64,000 nucleotides of DNA from Bacteroides muris (ex Afrizal et al. 2022) (lineage in GTDB: Bacteria > Bacteroidota > Bacteroidia > Bacteroidales > Bacteroidaceae). The notes beneath the pieces are model-generated. The model had not been told where the DNA came from. It saw only the letters and a program-made list of their open reading frames with translations, and made no database searches. Shown piece by piece: positions 13,649 to 22,440 of this stretch. The first letter of the stretch is position 1. Each line of letters starts with the position of its first letter. The DNA is taken from NCBI RefSeq assembly GCF_004793475.1, contig NZ_SRYZ01000011.1, forward strand, positions 1 to 64,000. Reading direction: 5' to 3'. A program made the position numbers and the translations under genes.

Positions 13649-14992
13649 TCAGTCCGACAAGTGATAAAGTTTCAGTTTGTTGTACAGTGTTTTGCGGTCG
13701 ATTCCCAACAGTTGTGCCGCACGGCTCTTGTTGTTTCCCGTCTGCCGCAGCGCCTCGATAATCTGATGCTTCTCTGCCTCCTCGTTGCGGAGAGGAATAC
13801 CGATGATGGCCGGTGCTGGTCCTTTCAGTTCGCTTAGTTCATTGATTGTAATGAATTTGCCTTGCGCCAGCAGTGTGGCACGGCGCACCATGTTCTTCAT
13901 CTGGCGCAGGTTGCCCGGCCAGGGATATTCCAATAAGGCGCGTGATGCTTTATCGTCGAAGCCGGTCAGTTGCTTGTCCATTTCGCGGTTGGCCTGGTCC
14001 AGAAAGAAATTGGCAAAGAGCAGGATATCTTCACGGCGGTCTTTGAGTTGCGGCATACGCAGCGTGAATTCATTGATACGGTGGTATAAATCTTCACGGA
14101 ACATCCCTTTTCCGATGGCTTGCTCCAGATTTTCGTTGGTGGCGGATACCAGACGCACGTCCACGCTTATCTCTTTGTTCGAGCCTACGGGACGTATCTT
14201 GCGCTCTTGCAAAGCACGCAGCAACTGTATTTGCACTTCATAGCTCAGGTTTCCTATTTCATCCAGAAAGATGGTACCACCGTTGGCTTCAACGAAAGCG
14301 CCCGTCTTGTCGGTCAATGCGCCGGTAAAGGCGCCCTTTATGTGACCGAAGAACTCCGAGGCGGCCAATTCTTTGGGGATAGAACCGCAATCGATGGCTA
14401 CAAACGGCCGGTCGGCACGCTTGCTGAGTTGATGGATGCGGTGGGCCACGTATTCTTTGCCCGTTCCGCTGGCGCCATTGATGAGTACGGACATGTTGGT
14501 AGGTGAAACCAGTTTCACATAATTATAGAGTTGCTTGGCGGTATCGCTCTCTCCTTCTAGGTAATCGGAAGGGGGGAGGGGAGTGCTTCCTATCCCTTTA
14601 GCGGGAGTGCCTTTTGAAGAACTATGGCCGGCACGCATTTTCTGCGCTTCCTCTATTTTCTTCAATAATTCATCCGGATTTATCGGTTTGGCTATATAAT
14701 CGCAGGCTCCCAGTTTCATGGATTGGACAGCCGATTGTATATCAGCGTATCCCGTCATGATGATGAGCGGTATTTGCAAATTGCGTTCGCCCAGCCATTT
14801 CAGTAAGTCAATGCCATCCTTGTCGGGCAGACGCAGGTCGGATAATATCAAGTCTACGGTTCCCGACTCAATATGTTTTTGAGCACGGGCAATGCTGCTG
14901 GCGGAGGTTACTTGGAAACCTTTTTTGCCGAGCCATGTTTTTAGCATCATGCCGTAAGTAATATCATCTTCTACGATTAATATGGATGTCAT
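13649..14992 (-). CDS. Sigma-54-dependent response regulator (NtrC/AtoC family)
   Basis: The 447-residue protein has three domains. The receiver (1-120) has Asp9-Asp10, the phospho-acceptor Asp52 (SDLRLPDKDG), a Thr in IIMTGYAD and Lys102. The AAA+ domain (about 145-380) has Walker A GASGTGKE, the sigma-54 contact loop GAFTGA, and Walker B GGTIFLDEIGN. A Fis-type helix-turn-helix ends the chain (NNKSRAAQLLGIDRKTLYNKL). All motifs are intact, so it should activate RpoN-dependent promoters once phosphorylated. No partner kinase gene adjoins it; the nearest kinase, at 18539, carries its own receiver. A TACCTTTG box at 15030-15023 lies upstream. The best visible target is the next gene downstream. 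Confidence 0.95.
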   Translation of the reverse strand: MTSILIVEDDITYGMMLKTWLGKKGFQVTSASSIARAQKHIESGTVDLILSDLRLPDKDGIDLLKWLGERNLQIPLIIMTGYADIQSAVQSMKLGACDYIAKPINPDELLKKIEEAQKMRAGHSSSKGTPAKGIGSTPLPPSDYLEGESDTAKQLYNYVKLVSPTNMSVLINGASGTGKEYVAHRIHQLSKRADRPFVAIDCGSIPKELAASEFFGHIKGAFTGALTDKTGAFVEANGGTIFLDEIGNLSYEVQIQLLRALQERKIRPVGSNKEISVDVRLVSATNENLEQAIGKGMFREDLYHRINEFTLRMPQLKDRREDILLFANFFLDQANREMDKQLTGFDDKASRALLEYPWPGNLRQMKNMVRRATLLAQGKFITINELSELKGPAPAIIGIPLRNEEAEKHQIIEALRQTGNNKSRAAQLLGIDRKTLYNKLKLYHLSD

Positions 14993-15022
14993 CGCTTTTG
15001 CCTTTTATCTCTTTTATGCAGG

Positions 15023-15059
15023 CAAAGGTAAGTGCTTTTGTCTGATTTTAGTATATTTG
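15023..15059. promoter_or_regulatory. Divergent -7 boxes (response regulator / cyclophilin)
   Basis: TACCTTTG on the minus strand (15030-15023) serves the response regulator; TATATTTG on the plus strand (15052-15059) serves the cyclophilin gene. Both match TAnnTTTG; -33 boxes are not evident. Confidence 0.55.
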
Positions 15060-15085
15060 CAAACTTAAATTAAATAAAAAACAAA

Positions 15086-15925
15086 ATGAAAAGAAATCTT
15101 ATTGTATTATTAACTATACTGGTTTGCGGTCTGACTGCCTGCAAGCCGGGACAAAAGAAAGAAGTAGATATGGAAAAAGAAACGAAGTTGAAGATTGAGA
15201 CAAGTGCGGGTGATATCATCGTGAAACTGTATAACGAAACCCCGAAACATCGTGATAACTTTATCAAGCTGGTGGAAGACGGCACGTATGAAGGTACGCT
15301 GTTCCACCGTGTCATCAAGGACTTTATGATACAGGCAGGTGACCCGGAATCGAAGAAGGCCCCGAAAGGCAAGATGCTTGGTACGGGTGATGTGGGTTAT
15401 ACCGTTCCTGCCGAATTCGTCTATCCGAAGTATTTTCACAAAAAAGGTGCTTTGTCGGCTGCACGTCAGGGTGATGAGGTGAATCCTGAGAAGGCATCGT
15501 CCGGTTGTCAGTTCTACATTGTGACCGGAAAGGTGTATGGTGATTCTACTTTGCTGGGTATGGAACAGCAGATGAACCAGATGCGTCTGAACAATGCTTT
15601 CAATGCATTGGCACAGAAGCACATGAAAGAAATCTACAAGATGCGCAAGAATAACGATCAGGATGGCTTGATGAACTTGCAGGATTTATTGATTGCGCAG
15701 GCCGAGGCTCAGGTTGCCAAGGAACCGGAGTTCAAATTTACTCCCGAGCAAGTAAAGGCCTATACTACTGTGGGCGGTACTCCGCATTTGGACGGTGCAT
15801 ATACCGTATTCGGTGAAGTGCTGGAAGGTATGGATATCGTTGATAAAATACAGAAGGTCAAGACCGACCGTAACGACCGTCCCGAAGAGGATGTGGTTAT
15901 TAAAAAAGTGACTGTGATAGATTGA
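15086..15925 (+). CDS. Cyclophilin-type peptidyl-prolyl isomerase, lipoprotein
   Basis: The 279-residue protein begins with a lipoprotein signal (lipobox LTAC, Cys about residue 19). The cyclophilin fold follows: IETSAGDIIVKLYNETPKH, the active-site block FHRVIKDFMIQAGDP, then GCQFYIVTG. Between this and the closing strand (HLDGAYTVFGEVLEGMDIVDKI) there is an extra helical insertion of about 70 residues (roughly 155-230) rich in Met, Gln, Lys and Glu. It catalyses proline isomerisation of exported proteins in the periplasm or at the outer membrane. It heads a plus-strand series with the M16 peptidase gene, a fitting envelope-protein quality-control pairing. Confidence 0.9.
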   Translation: MKRNLIVLLTILVCGLTACKPGQKKEVDMEKETKLKIETSAGDIIVKLYNETPKHRDNFIKLVEDGTYEGTLFHRVIKDFMIQAGDPESKKAPKGKMLGTGDVGYTVPAEFVYPKYFHKKGALSAARQGDEVNPEKASSGCQFYIVTGKVYGDSTLLGMEQQMNQMRLNNAFNALAQKHMKEIYKMRKNNDQDGLMNLQDLLIAQAEAQVAKEPEFKFTPEQVKAYTTVGGTPHLDGAYTVFGEVLEGMDIVDKIQKVKTDRNDRPEEDVVIKKVTVID

Positions 15926-15949
15926 TGATGTAATCTGTCATTCCATTTT

Positions 15950-17188
15950 ATGAAGATAAACAAAAAGATATTTGACAACGGTCTGCGGTTGGTGCACAAA
16001 GAGGACACCAGCACGCAGATGGTTGCCTTGAATATTGTTTATGACGTGGGTGCTCGTGACGAACATCCCGGGCATACGGGCTTTGCCCATCTGTTCGAGC
16101 ATCTGATGTTCGGAGGTTCGGTGCATATTCCTGATTATGATGCTCCTTTGCAACTGGCAGGTGGGGAGAATAATGCATGGACCAATAATGATATTACCAA
16201 TTACTACCTGACGGTTCCGAAATCGAATGTGGAAATCGGTTTTTGGCTGGAGTCCGACCGTATGCTGGAACTGGCATTCAGTGAGCAGAGTCTTGAAGTG
16301 CAGCGTGCGGTAGTGATGGAGGAATTCAAACAACGTTGCCTCAACCAACCGTATGGCGATGTGGGGCATCTGCTTCGTCCTTTGGCCTATCAGACGCATC
16401 CTTATCGCTGGCCTACTATCGGAAAGGACCTTTCTCATATTGCCAATGCCACGCTGGATGAGGTAAAAGAATTCTTTTTCCGTTTTTATGCACCTAATAA
16501 TGCGGTTTTGGCCGTTACCGGAAATATCTCGTGGGAAGAAACGGTGAGGCTGACTGAAAAGTGGTTCGCTCCCATTCCCCGTAGAAACGTGCCCGTAAGG
16601 CAATTGCCGCAAGAAGTCGCACAGACGGTGGAACGCCGACAAACGGTGGAACGGAATGTTCCTTTGGATGCATTGTTCATGGCTTATCACATGTGTAGCC
16701 GTAAGGATGCCGATTATTATGCATTCGATATTTTATCGGATGTTCTGAGCAATGGAAGTTCCAGCCGATTGACCCGCAGGCTGGTGCAGGAGCAAAAGCT
16801 CTTTTCCAGTCTCGATGCCTATATCTCCGGTACACGGGATGCCGGACTGCTGCATATCAGTGGAAAACCCTCTGCAGGCGTATCTCTGGAGCAAGCCGAG
16901 GCTGCTGTTCGGCAAGAACTGGAAGAGTTGAAATCTGGGCTTGTTGGAGAGCAGGAATTGGAGAAAGTAAAGAATAAGTTTGAATCTACACAGATATTCG
17001 GCAACATCAATTATTTGAATGTTGCTACGAACCTTGCCTGGTTTGAGCTGACCGGAGAGGCGGAAGACATAGACCGTGAAGTAGACAATTACCGTGCCGT
17101 GACGGCAGAACAGCTTCATAGGGTGGCACAGCAGACGTTCCGTGACGAAAACGGGGTTGTGCTCTATTATCAAAAAGAAAACCTTTAG
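15950..17188 (+). CDS. M16-family zinc metallopeptidase
   Basis: The 412-residue protein has the inverted zinc motif HLFEH (His47-Glu50-His51) in TGFAHLFEHLMFGG, a downstream Glu region (AVVMEEFKQR), and a C-terminal inactive-type half with the conserved HISGKPSAG and NKFESTQIF-like stretches. Its length corresponds to a single-subunit bacterial M16B peptidase. There is no signal peptide. It lies 24 bases after the cyclophilin gene and one base before the MATE gene. The substrate is unknown. Confidence 0.9.
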   Translation: MKINKKIFDNGLRLVHKEDTSTQMVALNIVYDVGARDEHPGHTGFAHLFEHLMFGGSVHIPDYDAPLQLAGGENNAWTNNDITNYYLTVPKSNVEIGFWLESDRMLELAFSEQSLEVQRAVVMEEFKQRCLNQPYGDVGHLLRPLAYQTHPYRWPTIGKDLSHIANATLDEVKEFFFRFYAPNNAVLAVTGNISWEETVRLTEKWFAPIPRRNVPVRQLPQEVAQTVERRQTVERNVPLDALFMAYHMCSRKDADYYAFDILSDVLSNGSSSRLTRRLVQEQKLFSSLDAYISGTRDAGLLHISGKPSAGVSLEQAEAAVRQELEELKSGLVGEQELEKVKNKFESTQIFGNINYLNVATNLAWFELTGEAEDIDREVDNYRAVTAEQLHRVAQQTFRDENGVVLYYQKENL

Positions 17189-17189
17189 T

Positions 17190-18533
17190 ATGAGAAATTT
17201 ATTTGATACGTATAAGCAACACTATAAAGCACTGCTTCTCTTGGGACTGCCCATTGTGGTGGGCCAGTTGGGAGTCATTGTACTTGGTTTTGCCGATACG
17301 CTGATGATTGGGCATCACAGCACGGAGGAGCTGGGGGCCGCTTCTTTTGTAAACAATCTGTTTACTCTATGCATTATTTTCAGTACGGGTTTCAGTTACG
17401 GGCTGACACCGATTGTAGGAGGATTTTACGGTAACCACCGTTTTGCCGAGGCCGGACAGGCGTTGCGGTGCAGTCTGGTGGCCAATGTGCTGGTGGCTTT
17501 ACTGCTGACTTTCGTCATGACTGTTCTGTATTTCAATGTAGAACGGTTGGGGCAACCTGAAGAATTACTGCCTCTGATTAAGCCTTATTATCTGGTGTTG
17601 CTTGCTTCATTGGTTTTTGTCATGTTGTTCAACGGTTTCAAACAGTTTACCGACGGCATCACTGATACCAAGACGGCCATGTGGATTCTGCTTGGAGGAA
17701 ATGCGCTTAACATCGTAGGAAACTATATTCTAATTAATGGCAAACTGGGTTTCCCGGAACTGGGATTGCTGGGTGCGGGTATCAGTACCTTGTTTTCCCG
17801 CATTGTAATGGTGGTGGTCTTTGCGCTGATTATGTTCCGCAGCCATCGGTTTATTCGTTATAGAATCGGTTTCATGCGGTTGGGATGGTCGACCCCGATG
17901 TTCAAGAAACTCAATGCGCTGGGCTGGCCCGTCGGCATGCAGATGGGGATGGAGACGGCTTCCTTCAGTCTGAGTGTCATCATGGTAGGCTGGTTGGGAA
18001 CACTTGCTTTGGCATCGCATCAGATAATGCTTACTATCTCTCAGTTCACCTTTATGATGTATTACGGCATGGGTGCTGCGGTTGCTGTGCGTGTCAGCAA
18101 CTTCAAGGGGCGGGAAGACGGACAGAATGTGCGTCGCTCGGCATATGCAGGTTTCCACATTGTCCTTTGTATGGAGGTGGTGTTGCTGAGTATCGTCTTT
18201 GCACTTCGCGGACAAGTAGGCGGATGGTTTACGGACAATGCGGAGGTTTCTGCCATGGTTGCTTCTCTTTTCTTCCCGTTCTTGATTTACCAGTTCGGTG
18301 ATGGGTTGCAGATTAACTTTGCCAATGCTTTGCGCGGTATCTCGGACGTGAAGCCAATGATTATTATTGCATTTATATCCTATTTTATGATATCTTTGCC
18401 TGTAGGGTACCTTTGTGGCTTCATCTTCGGCTGGGGACTGACGGGAGTCTGGATGGCTTTTCCGTTCGGACTTACCAGTGCGGGGCTGATGCTGTGGTTG
18501 AGATTCCGTAAACAGACAAGGAACAGGGCCTGA
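17190..18533 (+). CDS. MATE-family multidrug efflux transporter
   Basis: The ATG at 17190, one base past the M16 stop, gives 447 residues; an earlier start at 17142 lies inside the M16 gene. The protein has about twelve hydrophobic helices in two related halves. MATE features include GLPIVVGQLGVIVLGFADTLMIG near the N terminus, a central GLGAGIST-like segment (LLGAGISTLFSR) starting the second half, and GWPVGMQMGMETASFS. Such carriers export cations, drugs or metabolites by Na+ or H+ antiport. A hybrid histidine kinase gene starts six bases later. Confidence 0.92.
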   Translation: MRNLFDTYKQHYKALLLLGLPIVVGQLGVIVLGFADTLMIGHHSTEELGAASFVNNLFTLCIIFSTGFSYGLTPIVGGFYGNHRFAEAGQALRCSLVANVLVALLLTFVMTVLYFNVERLGQPEELLPLIKPYYLVLLASLVFVMLFNGFKQFTDGITDTKTAMWILLGGNALNIVGNYILINGKLGFPELGLLGAGISTLFSRIVMVVVFALIMFRSHRFIRYRIGFMRLGWSTPMFKKLNALGWPVGMQMGMETASFSLSVIMVGWLGTLALASHQIMLTISQFTFMMYYGMGAAVAVRVSNFKGREDGQNVRRSAYAGFHIVLCMEVVLLSIVFALRGQVGGWFTDNAEVSAMVASLFFPFLIYQFGDGLQINFANALRGISDVKPMIIIAFISYFMISLPVGYLCGFIFGWGLTGVWMAFPFGLTSAGLMLWLRFRKQTRNRA

Positions 18534-18538
18534 TAAGT

Positions 18539-20884
18539 ATGAATAGTGTCTCCAAAGTAAAGATTGCCGTAGGCTACACTTTGTTGCTGGCTGTATTGTT
18601 TTTTTCCTTGTTATTCGTGCGGCGGGAAATGGAGAACCTTATTCTTACCGATGACCACAATGTACAATGGGCGGATAGTGTGCTTGCCTTGATACGAGAG
18701 AAAGATGCCAACACGATAAGAATGCTGCGTACGCTGAGTGAGGCGAGTGACAGTGTGGTATCTACCAGCGACATTGAACAGATAATTGCCCGGCAGGATT
18801 CGGTAGTGGCCCAGCAGCGTGTGCAGCATCGTATCATTACACATCGGGATACGGTTGTGACGCGTCCTAAGAAGAAGGGGTTTTTCCGTCGTTTGGGTGA
18901 AGTGTTTGTCCCCTCCAAGGAAGATACGGCTATCCAAGTAAAAACCTCCCTCGAATTTGCAACGGATACGGTGATAGAACCTTATAATCCGGCCGACTCT
19001 TTGCATGAGAAACTGCGGGCTGTGGCCCGGCAGAAGAAAGCTGTAAACACTGTTATACAGCGACGTAAACGCTATCTGCAGCGTTTGGACCATACACTGA
19101 CAGCCCGCATAGACAGCTTGCTGAAAGATTATGAGACGGAAACATTGCTGCGTGCCCGGGAGGAGGACGAATATCAACAAGCGGTTCGCTACCGTTCGGC
19201 AAAGATTATCGGTGGCATTGCCGCAGGGGCGGTGGTGCTTTCCGCTTTTTTTCTTATTATCATTGGTCGCGACATAACCCGCAGCAACCGTTACCGCCGT
19301 GAACTTGAAGAGGCCCGCCGTCACGCCGAAGACCTGCTTGCTGTCCGTGAAAAACTGATGCTTGCCATTACCCATGACTTCAAAGCACCGCTCGGATCTA
19401 TCATGGGCTATGCCGATCTGCTTTCCCGGCTGACGGTGGATGAGCGGCAGCGGTTTTACCTGGACAATATGAAAACCTCATCGGAGCATCTGCTGAAGCT
19501 GGTCATTGATTTGCTCGATTTCCATCGCCTTGACTTGAACAAGGCCGAAGTCAACCGGGTCACCTTTCATCCTTCCCGCCTGCTCGAAGAGATACACGTC
19601 AGTTTTGAGCCACTTACGGCTGCCAAAGAGCTGATGCTTCATTGTGACATAGCCCCCGAACTAGGAGGTACTTATATCTGCGATTCCTTGCGTCTGCGCC
19701 AGATTATTAATAATCTGCTGTCCAATGCCGTGAAGTTTACGGACCGGGGCAGTATTACCATGACGGCCCGTTACGAAGCCCGTCAACTGGTAGTTGCCAT
19801 CGCTGATACTGGTAAGGGAATGGAGCCTGCCGACCGTGAACGTATCTTTCAGGAGTTCACCCGCTTGCCGGGCGCTCAGGGAAAAGAAGGATGCGGACTC
19901 GGACTTTCCATCGTCCGTATGTTGGTACAGTTGCTCGAAGGTGCGATTGAAGTGGATAGTGTACCGGGTAAGGGAAGCACTTTTACCATATATATTCCTA
20001 TCTATCCCGTAAGAAGTGAAGGACATGACATTAAGGATAAAGAACCGGACTGTGCCGGCATGCAGAATGGCAATTCTTCATGCCCTATTTCTCATCCTTC
20101 ACTGAAGAATGTTCTCCTTATTGATGACGACCGTATTCAGCTTACTCTTACTGCCGCCATGCTCCGGCAGAGCGGCATAAATTCTGTTTCCTGCCTGCAA
20201 TTGGACGAATTGTTGGATGCTTTGCGCACGGAGACTTTTGATGCGCTGCTCACAGATGTACAGATGCCTGCCATTAATGGTTTCGACTTGCTGAAGCTGC
20301 TACGTGCCTCAAATATACCGCAAGCACAGTCCATTCCGATTATTGCCGTAACTGCCCGTAGTGACATGAAGCGTGAAGAATTTACTTCGCACGGCTTTGC
20401 CGGGTGTCTGCACAAGCCTTTTACGGTGCAGGAACTTCTTTGCGAAACGAATGCCGGAGATGCGGAAGCAGCGGCTGTTCCGATGTCTGCCGGTACGGCA
20501 AATGCCATTACCGGGACTGCGGTGCCCATTGTGAAGGCTGCTTCTGTGGTGGCAGGTTCGACCTATGACTTCGCTGCGTTGACTTCCTTTGCAGGCGATG
20601 ATTTTGAAGCTGCACAATCTATTCTGGAGAGTTTTCGATCGGAGATGCGTCTCAATATCCATCGCTTGGAAGAGGCTGTTGCAGCTTGCGATATGGACGG
20701 GATGGCCGCTGTTTCCCATAAAATGATTCCCCTCTTCAAATTGTTGGGAGCCGCGGAAGTTGTGGCATTGTTAAGGCAGTTGGAAGCCGCTACGGGAACG
20801 CCTTTTACGGACGAATGGGGGACAAAGGCAGCTTTGGCACTGCGCCTGCTGGAGGAAGTGTATCGGCACATTCCGGCAGGCTGA
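18539..20884 (+). CDS. Hybrid sensor histidine kinase with receiver and Hpt domains
   Basis: The 781-residue protein has one N-terminal membrane helix (about 8-27), a helical Lys/Arg-rich extracytoplasmic segment of about 195 residues with no recognised sensor fold, and a second helix (about 222-244). Then follow HisKA (AITHDFKAPLGS, phospho-His about 281), HATPase_c with NNLLSNAVKFT and GCGLGLSIVRM, a receiver with LLIDDDR and the acceptor Asp in LLTDVQMPAI, and a C-terminal Hpt domain with the His in AVSHKMIPLFK. A full His-Asp-His relay is therefore in one chain, but no output domain. It directly follows the MATE gene (gap five bases). Whether it feeds the orphan sigma-54 regulator at 13649 is speculative. 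Confidence 0.92.
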   Translation: MNSVSKVKIAVGYTLLLAVLFFSLLFVRREMENLILTDDHNVQWADSVLALIREKDANTIRMLRTLSEASDSVVSTSDIEQIIARQDSVVAQQRVQHRIITHRDTVVTRPKKKGFFRRLGEVFVPSKEDTAIQVKTSLEFATDTVIEPYNPADSLHEKLRAVARQKKAVNTVIQRRKRYLQRLDHTLTARIDSLLKDYETETLLRAREEDEYQQAVRYRSAKIIGGIAAGAVVLSAFFLIIIGRDITRSNRYRRELEEARRHAEDLLAVREKLMLAITHDFKAPLGSIMGYADLLSRLTVDERQRFYLDNMKTSSEHLLKLVIDLLDFHRLDLNKAEVNRVTFHPSRLLEEIHVSFEPLTAAKELMLHCDIAPELGGTYICDSLRLRQIINNLLSNAVKFTDRGSITMTARYEARQLVVAIADTGKGMEPADRERIFQEFTRLPGAQGKEGCGLGLSIVRMLVQLLEGAIEVDSVPGKGSTFTIYIPIYPVRSEGHDIKDKEPDCAGMQNGNSSCPISHPSLKNVLLIDDDRIQLTLTAAMLRQSGINSVSCLQLDELLDALRTETFDALLTDVQMPAINGFDLLKLLRASNIPQAQSIPIIAVTARSDMKREEFTSHGFAGCLHKPFTVQELLCETNAGDAEAAAVPMSAGTANAITGTAVPIVKAASVVAGSTYDFAALTSFAGDDFEAAQSILESFRSEMRLNIHRLEEAVAACDMDGMAAVSHKMIPLFKLLGAAEVVALLRQLEAATGTPFTDEWGTKAALALRLLEEVYRHIPAG

Positions 20885-20898
20885 GGGAGGCATTGCTT

Positions 20899-22017
20899 TC
20901 AGAAGATGTGGGGGTAACGCATCAGGACGGGTTCATACGCTTCCGATTCCGTGATGCCATAGATGAGGCTGTCGTCTTCCGTAACGGCAATGTTGACCAC
21001 GAAGGGATTTAGGTGCAGCTTGTGGCACAGACGGCCTTCCCAGTCGAATACAAGAATCTCTTCGCTGAAAGCGGTTCTTTTGCCTGGACCCTTGAACTTG
21101 TCGGGCGTTTGTCCTCGGGTTATGGCACGCCGTTCGCCATGGCTCTCTCGGGATAGAAGCAGATAGATGTACCGGGATGTCACGGATACTTTGAATCCGG
21201 TCAATTGCCAATCCGGAGCTCCTTCCGGTGAGATGCCGTCTTCGCCAGGCTGATAGGTAGGATATTGGTCGAGCATGACTTTGCGGTTGATGACCCGGTT
21301 GTCTTCCAGATCGAAGATTTCGGCATAAAGCCCCTCGTCACCGCAGCCATATAGGAAGCGATTGCGGGTGGGATGTTTTTTGAGGCGTGCCGAGGAGTTG
21401 TAGATCCACTGCTTGGTCATCATCGGACTGTCGAAACCGTCGGCGGGGAAGAAACCCGCTACGTCTGTCAGCCGACCAGTAGGCAGATGCAATAGCTTGA
21501 ACCAATCTTGTCTCTTATTCTTGGGATTAGGTATGACACAGGCAACAAGTACAATACTGTCGTTGACGAAGTCCGCTTTCATGAGCCATAAGGAGGCGTT
21601 TTGCCTGAAAGCAGTGACGGGATACACAGCTTTTGTGTTGAGGTTGATAAGCTGTGCACCCATGTCGTTGCCGCTATAGAGCAACATGTTGCGGGTAGGT
21701 TTGTGATAGTATATCAAGTGGGCTTCTGCCAGTTCTGTGGGGCCTGCTCCCCGTGCACCGTAGCGTTGGGTGAGGCAGGCGCTGTCGGCGGTCAGCCTGT
21801 AGGTCTCAAAGAAGTGTTGTTCTTTGGAAACTTCTATGATAATCTCGTTAGCATCGGCGTCGATTACTGCATAACCGTTTTGTAGAGAGTCGGTCGGCAC
21901 TGCAACTCCTTCAAGATAAAACGTGGTGGTCCCGTCTGATGTGCGACGGGAACACGACATTGTCAATGCCCCCGTCAGAATCAGGACAAGGAGGAGGAAG
22001 GGGAACGTGCGTTTCAT
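20899..22017 (-). CDS. BF3164-family lipoprotein (TolB-like beta-propeller)
   Basis: The 372-residue protein has a lipoprotein signal with Cys at about residue 22 (ALTMSCS). The rest looks like a six-bladed propeller: alternating hydrophobic strands with stretches such as GNDMGAQLINLNTKAV and RYGARGAGPTELAEA, which recur in the BF3164/TolB-like family of Bacteroides. It starts one base after the NVEALA-type gene ends, so the two are co-translated as a pair. It converges on the kinase gene with only 14 bases between stops. Function is unknown; surface or periplasmic display with the small partner is the likely theme. Confidence 0.75.
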   Translation of the reverse strand: MKRTFPFLLLVLILTGALTMSCSRRTSDGTTTFYLEGVAVPTDSLQNGYAVIDADANEIIIEVSKEQHFFETYRLTADSACLTQRYGARGAGPTELAEAHLIYYHKPTRNMLLYSGNDMGAQLINLNTKAVYPVTAFRQNASLWLMKADFVNDSIVLVACVIPNPKNKRQDWFKLLHLPTGRLTDVAGFFPADGFDSPMMTKQWIYNSSARLKKHPTRNRFLYGCGDEGLYAEIFDLEDNRVINRKVMLDQYPTYQPGEDGISPEGAPDWQLTGFKVSVTSRYIYLLLSRESHGERRAITRGQTPDKFKGPGKRTAFSEEILVFDWEGRLCHKLHLNPFVVNIAVTEDDSLIYGITESEAYEPVLMRYPHIF

Positions 22018-22018
22018 G

Positions 22019-22273
22019 TTATTGGGATTTGGTCATGTCTTTAATGATGATGTGTCGCCAGATACCGTCAGATCCTTCTGTCAGAAACTTACATTCTGCG
22101 TTTTCCTTTTCTGAACAAGGTATTTTGACCGGTTTGTCTCCTTCTGTGTTGGCAAGTGCTTCAATATTTGCTAATTGGAGGTCTGTAAGTTGCGCTAAAT
22201 CCATATTGCGATGTCTTAAATAGCTGAAGGATATAGCCGCTGCTGCAAACATGGTAATAATAATTTTTTTCAT
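22019..22273 (-). CDS. NVEALA-family small secreted protein
   Basis: The 84-residue protein has a signal-like N terminus (MKKIIITMFAAAAISFSY), then the LANIEALANTE segment, a close variant of the NVEALA motif that names this Bacteroidales family. The remainder has two Cys (IPCSEKENAEC) that could form a disulphide. Upstream, a TAGATTTG box lies on the minus strand at 22321-22314, about 40 bases before the start. It is the first gene of a two-gene unit with a BF3164-type lipoprotein, an association I know from other Bacteroides. The biological role is undescribed. Confidence 0.75.
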   Translation of the reverse strand: MKKIIITMFAAAAISFSYLRHRNMDLAQLTDLQLANIEALANTEGDKPVKIPCSEKENAECKFLTEGSDGIWRHIIIKDMTKSQ

Positions 22274-22313
22274 AATCTATTCGCTTTTAAGTTTGGTTTT
22301 AATGGCTTATCCC

Positions 22314-22321
22314 GCAAATCT
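22314..22321 (-). promoter_or_regulatory. -7 box of the NVEALA-lipoprotein unit
   Basis: TAGATTTG on the minus strand matches TAnnTTTG. A TTTG 22 bases upstream (22347-22344) is a possible -33 element with slightly long spacing. Confidence 0.5.
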
Positions 22322-22440
22322 AATGATATTTTTTTAAAATGCGACAAATGTTACTCTTTTCGCAACGTATAAGAACTAAATGTCACAAGAAATTGTTTCC
22401 TTTGTAGAACTTTTGAATACGATGACTGATTAACGTTCCG

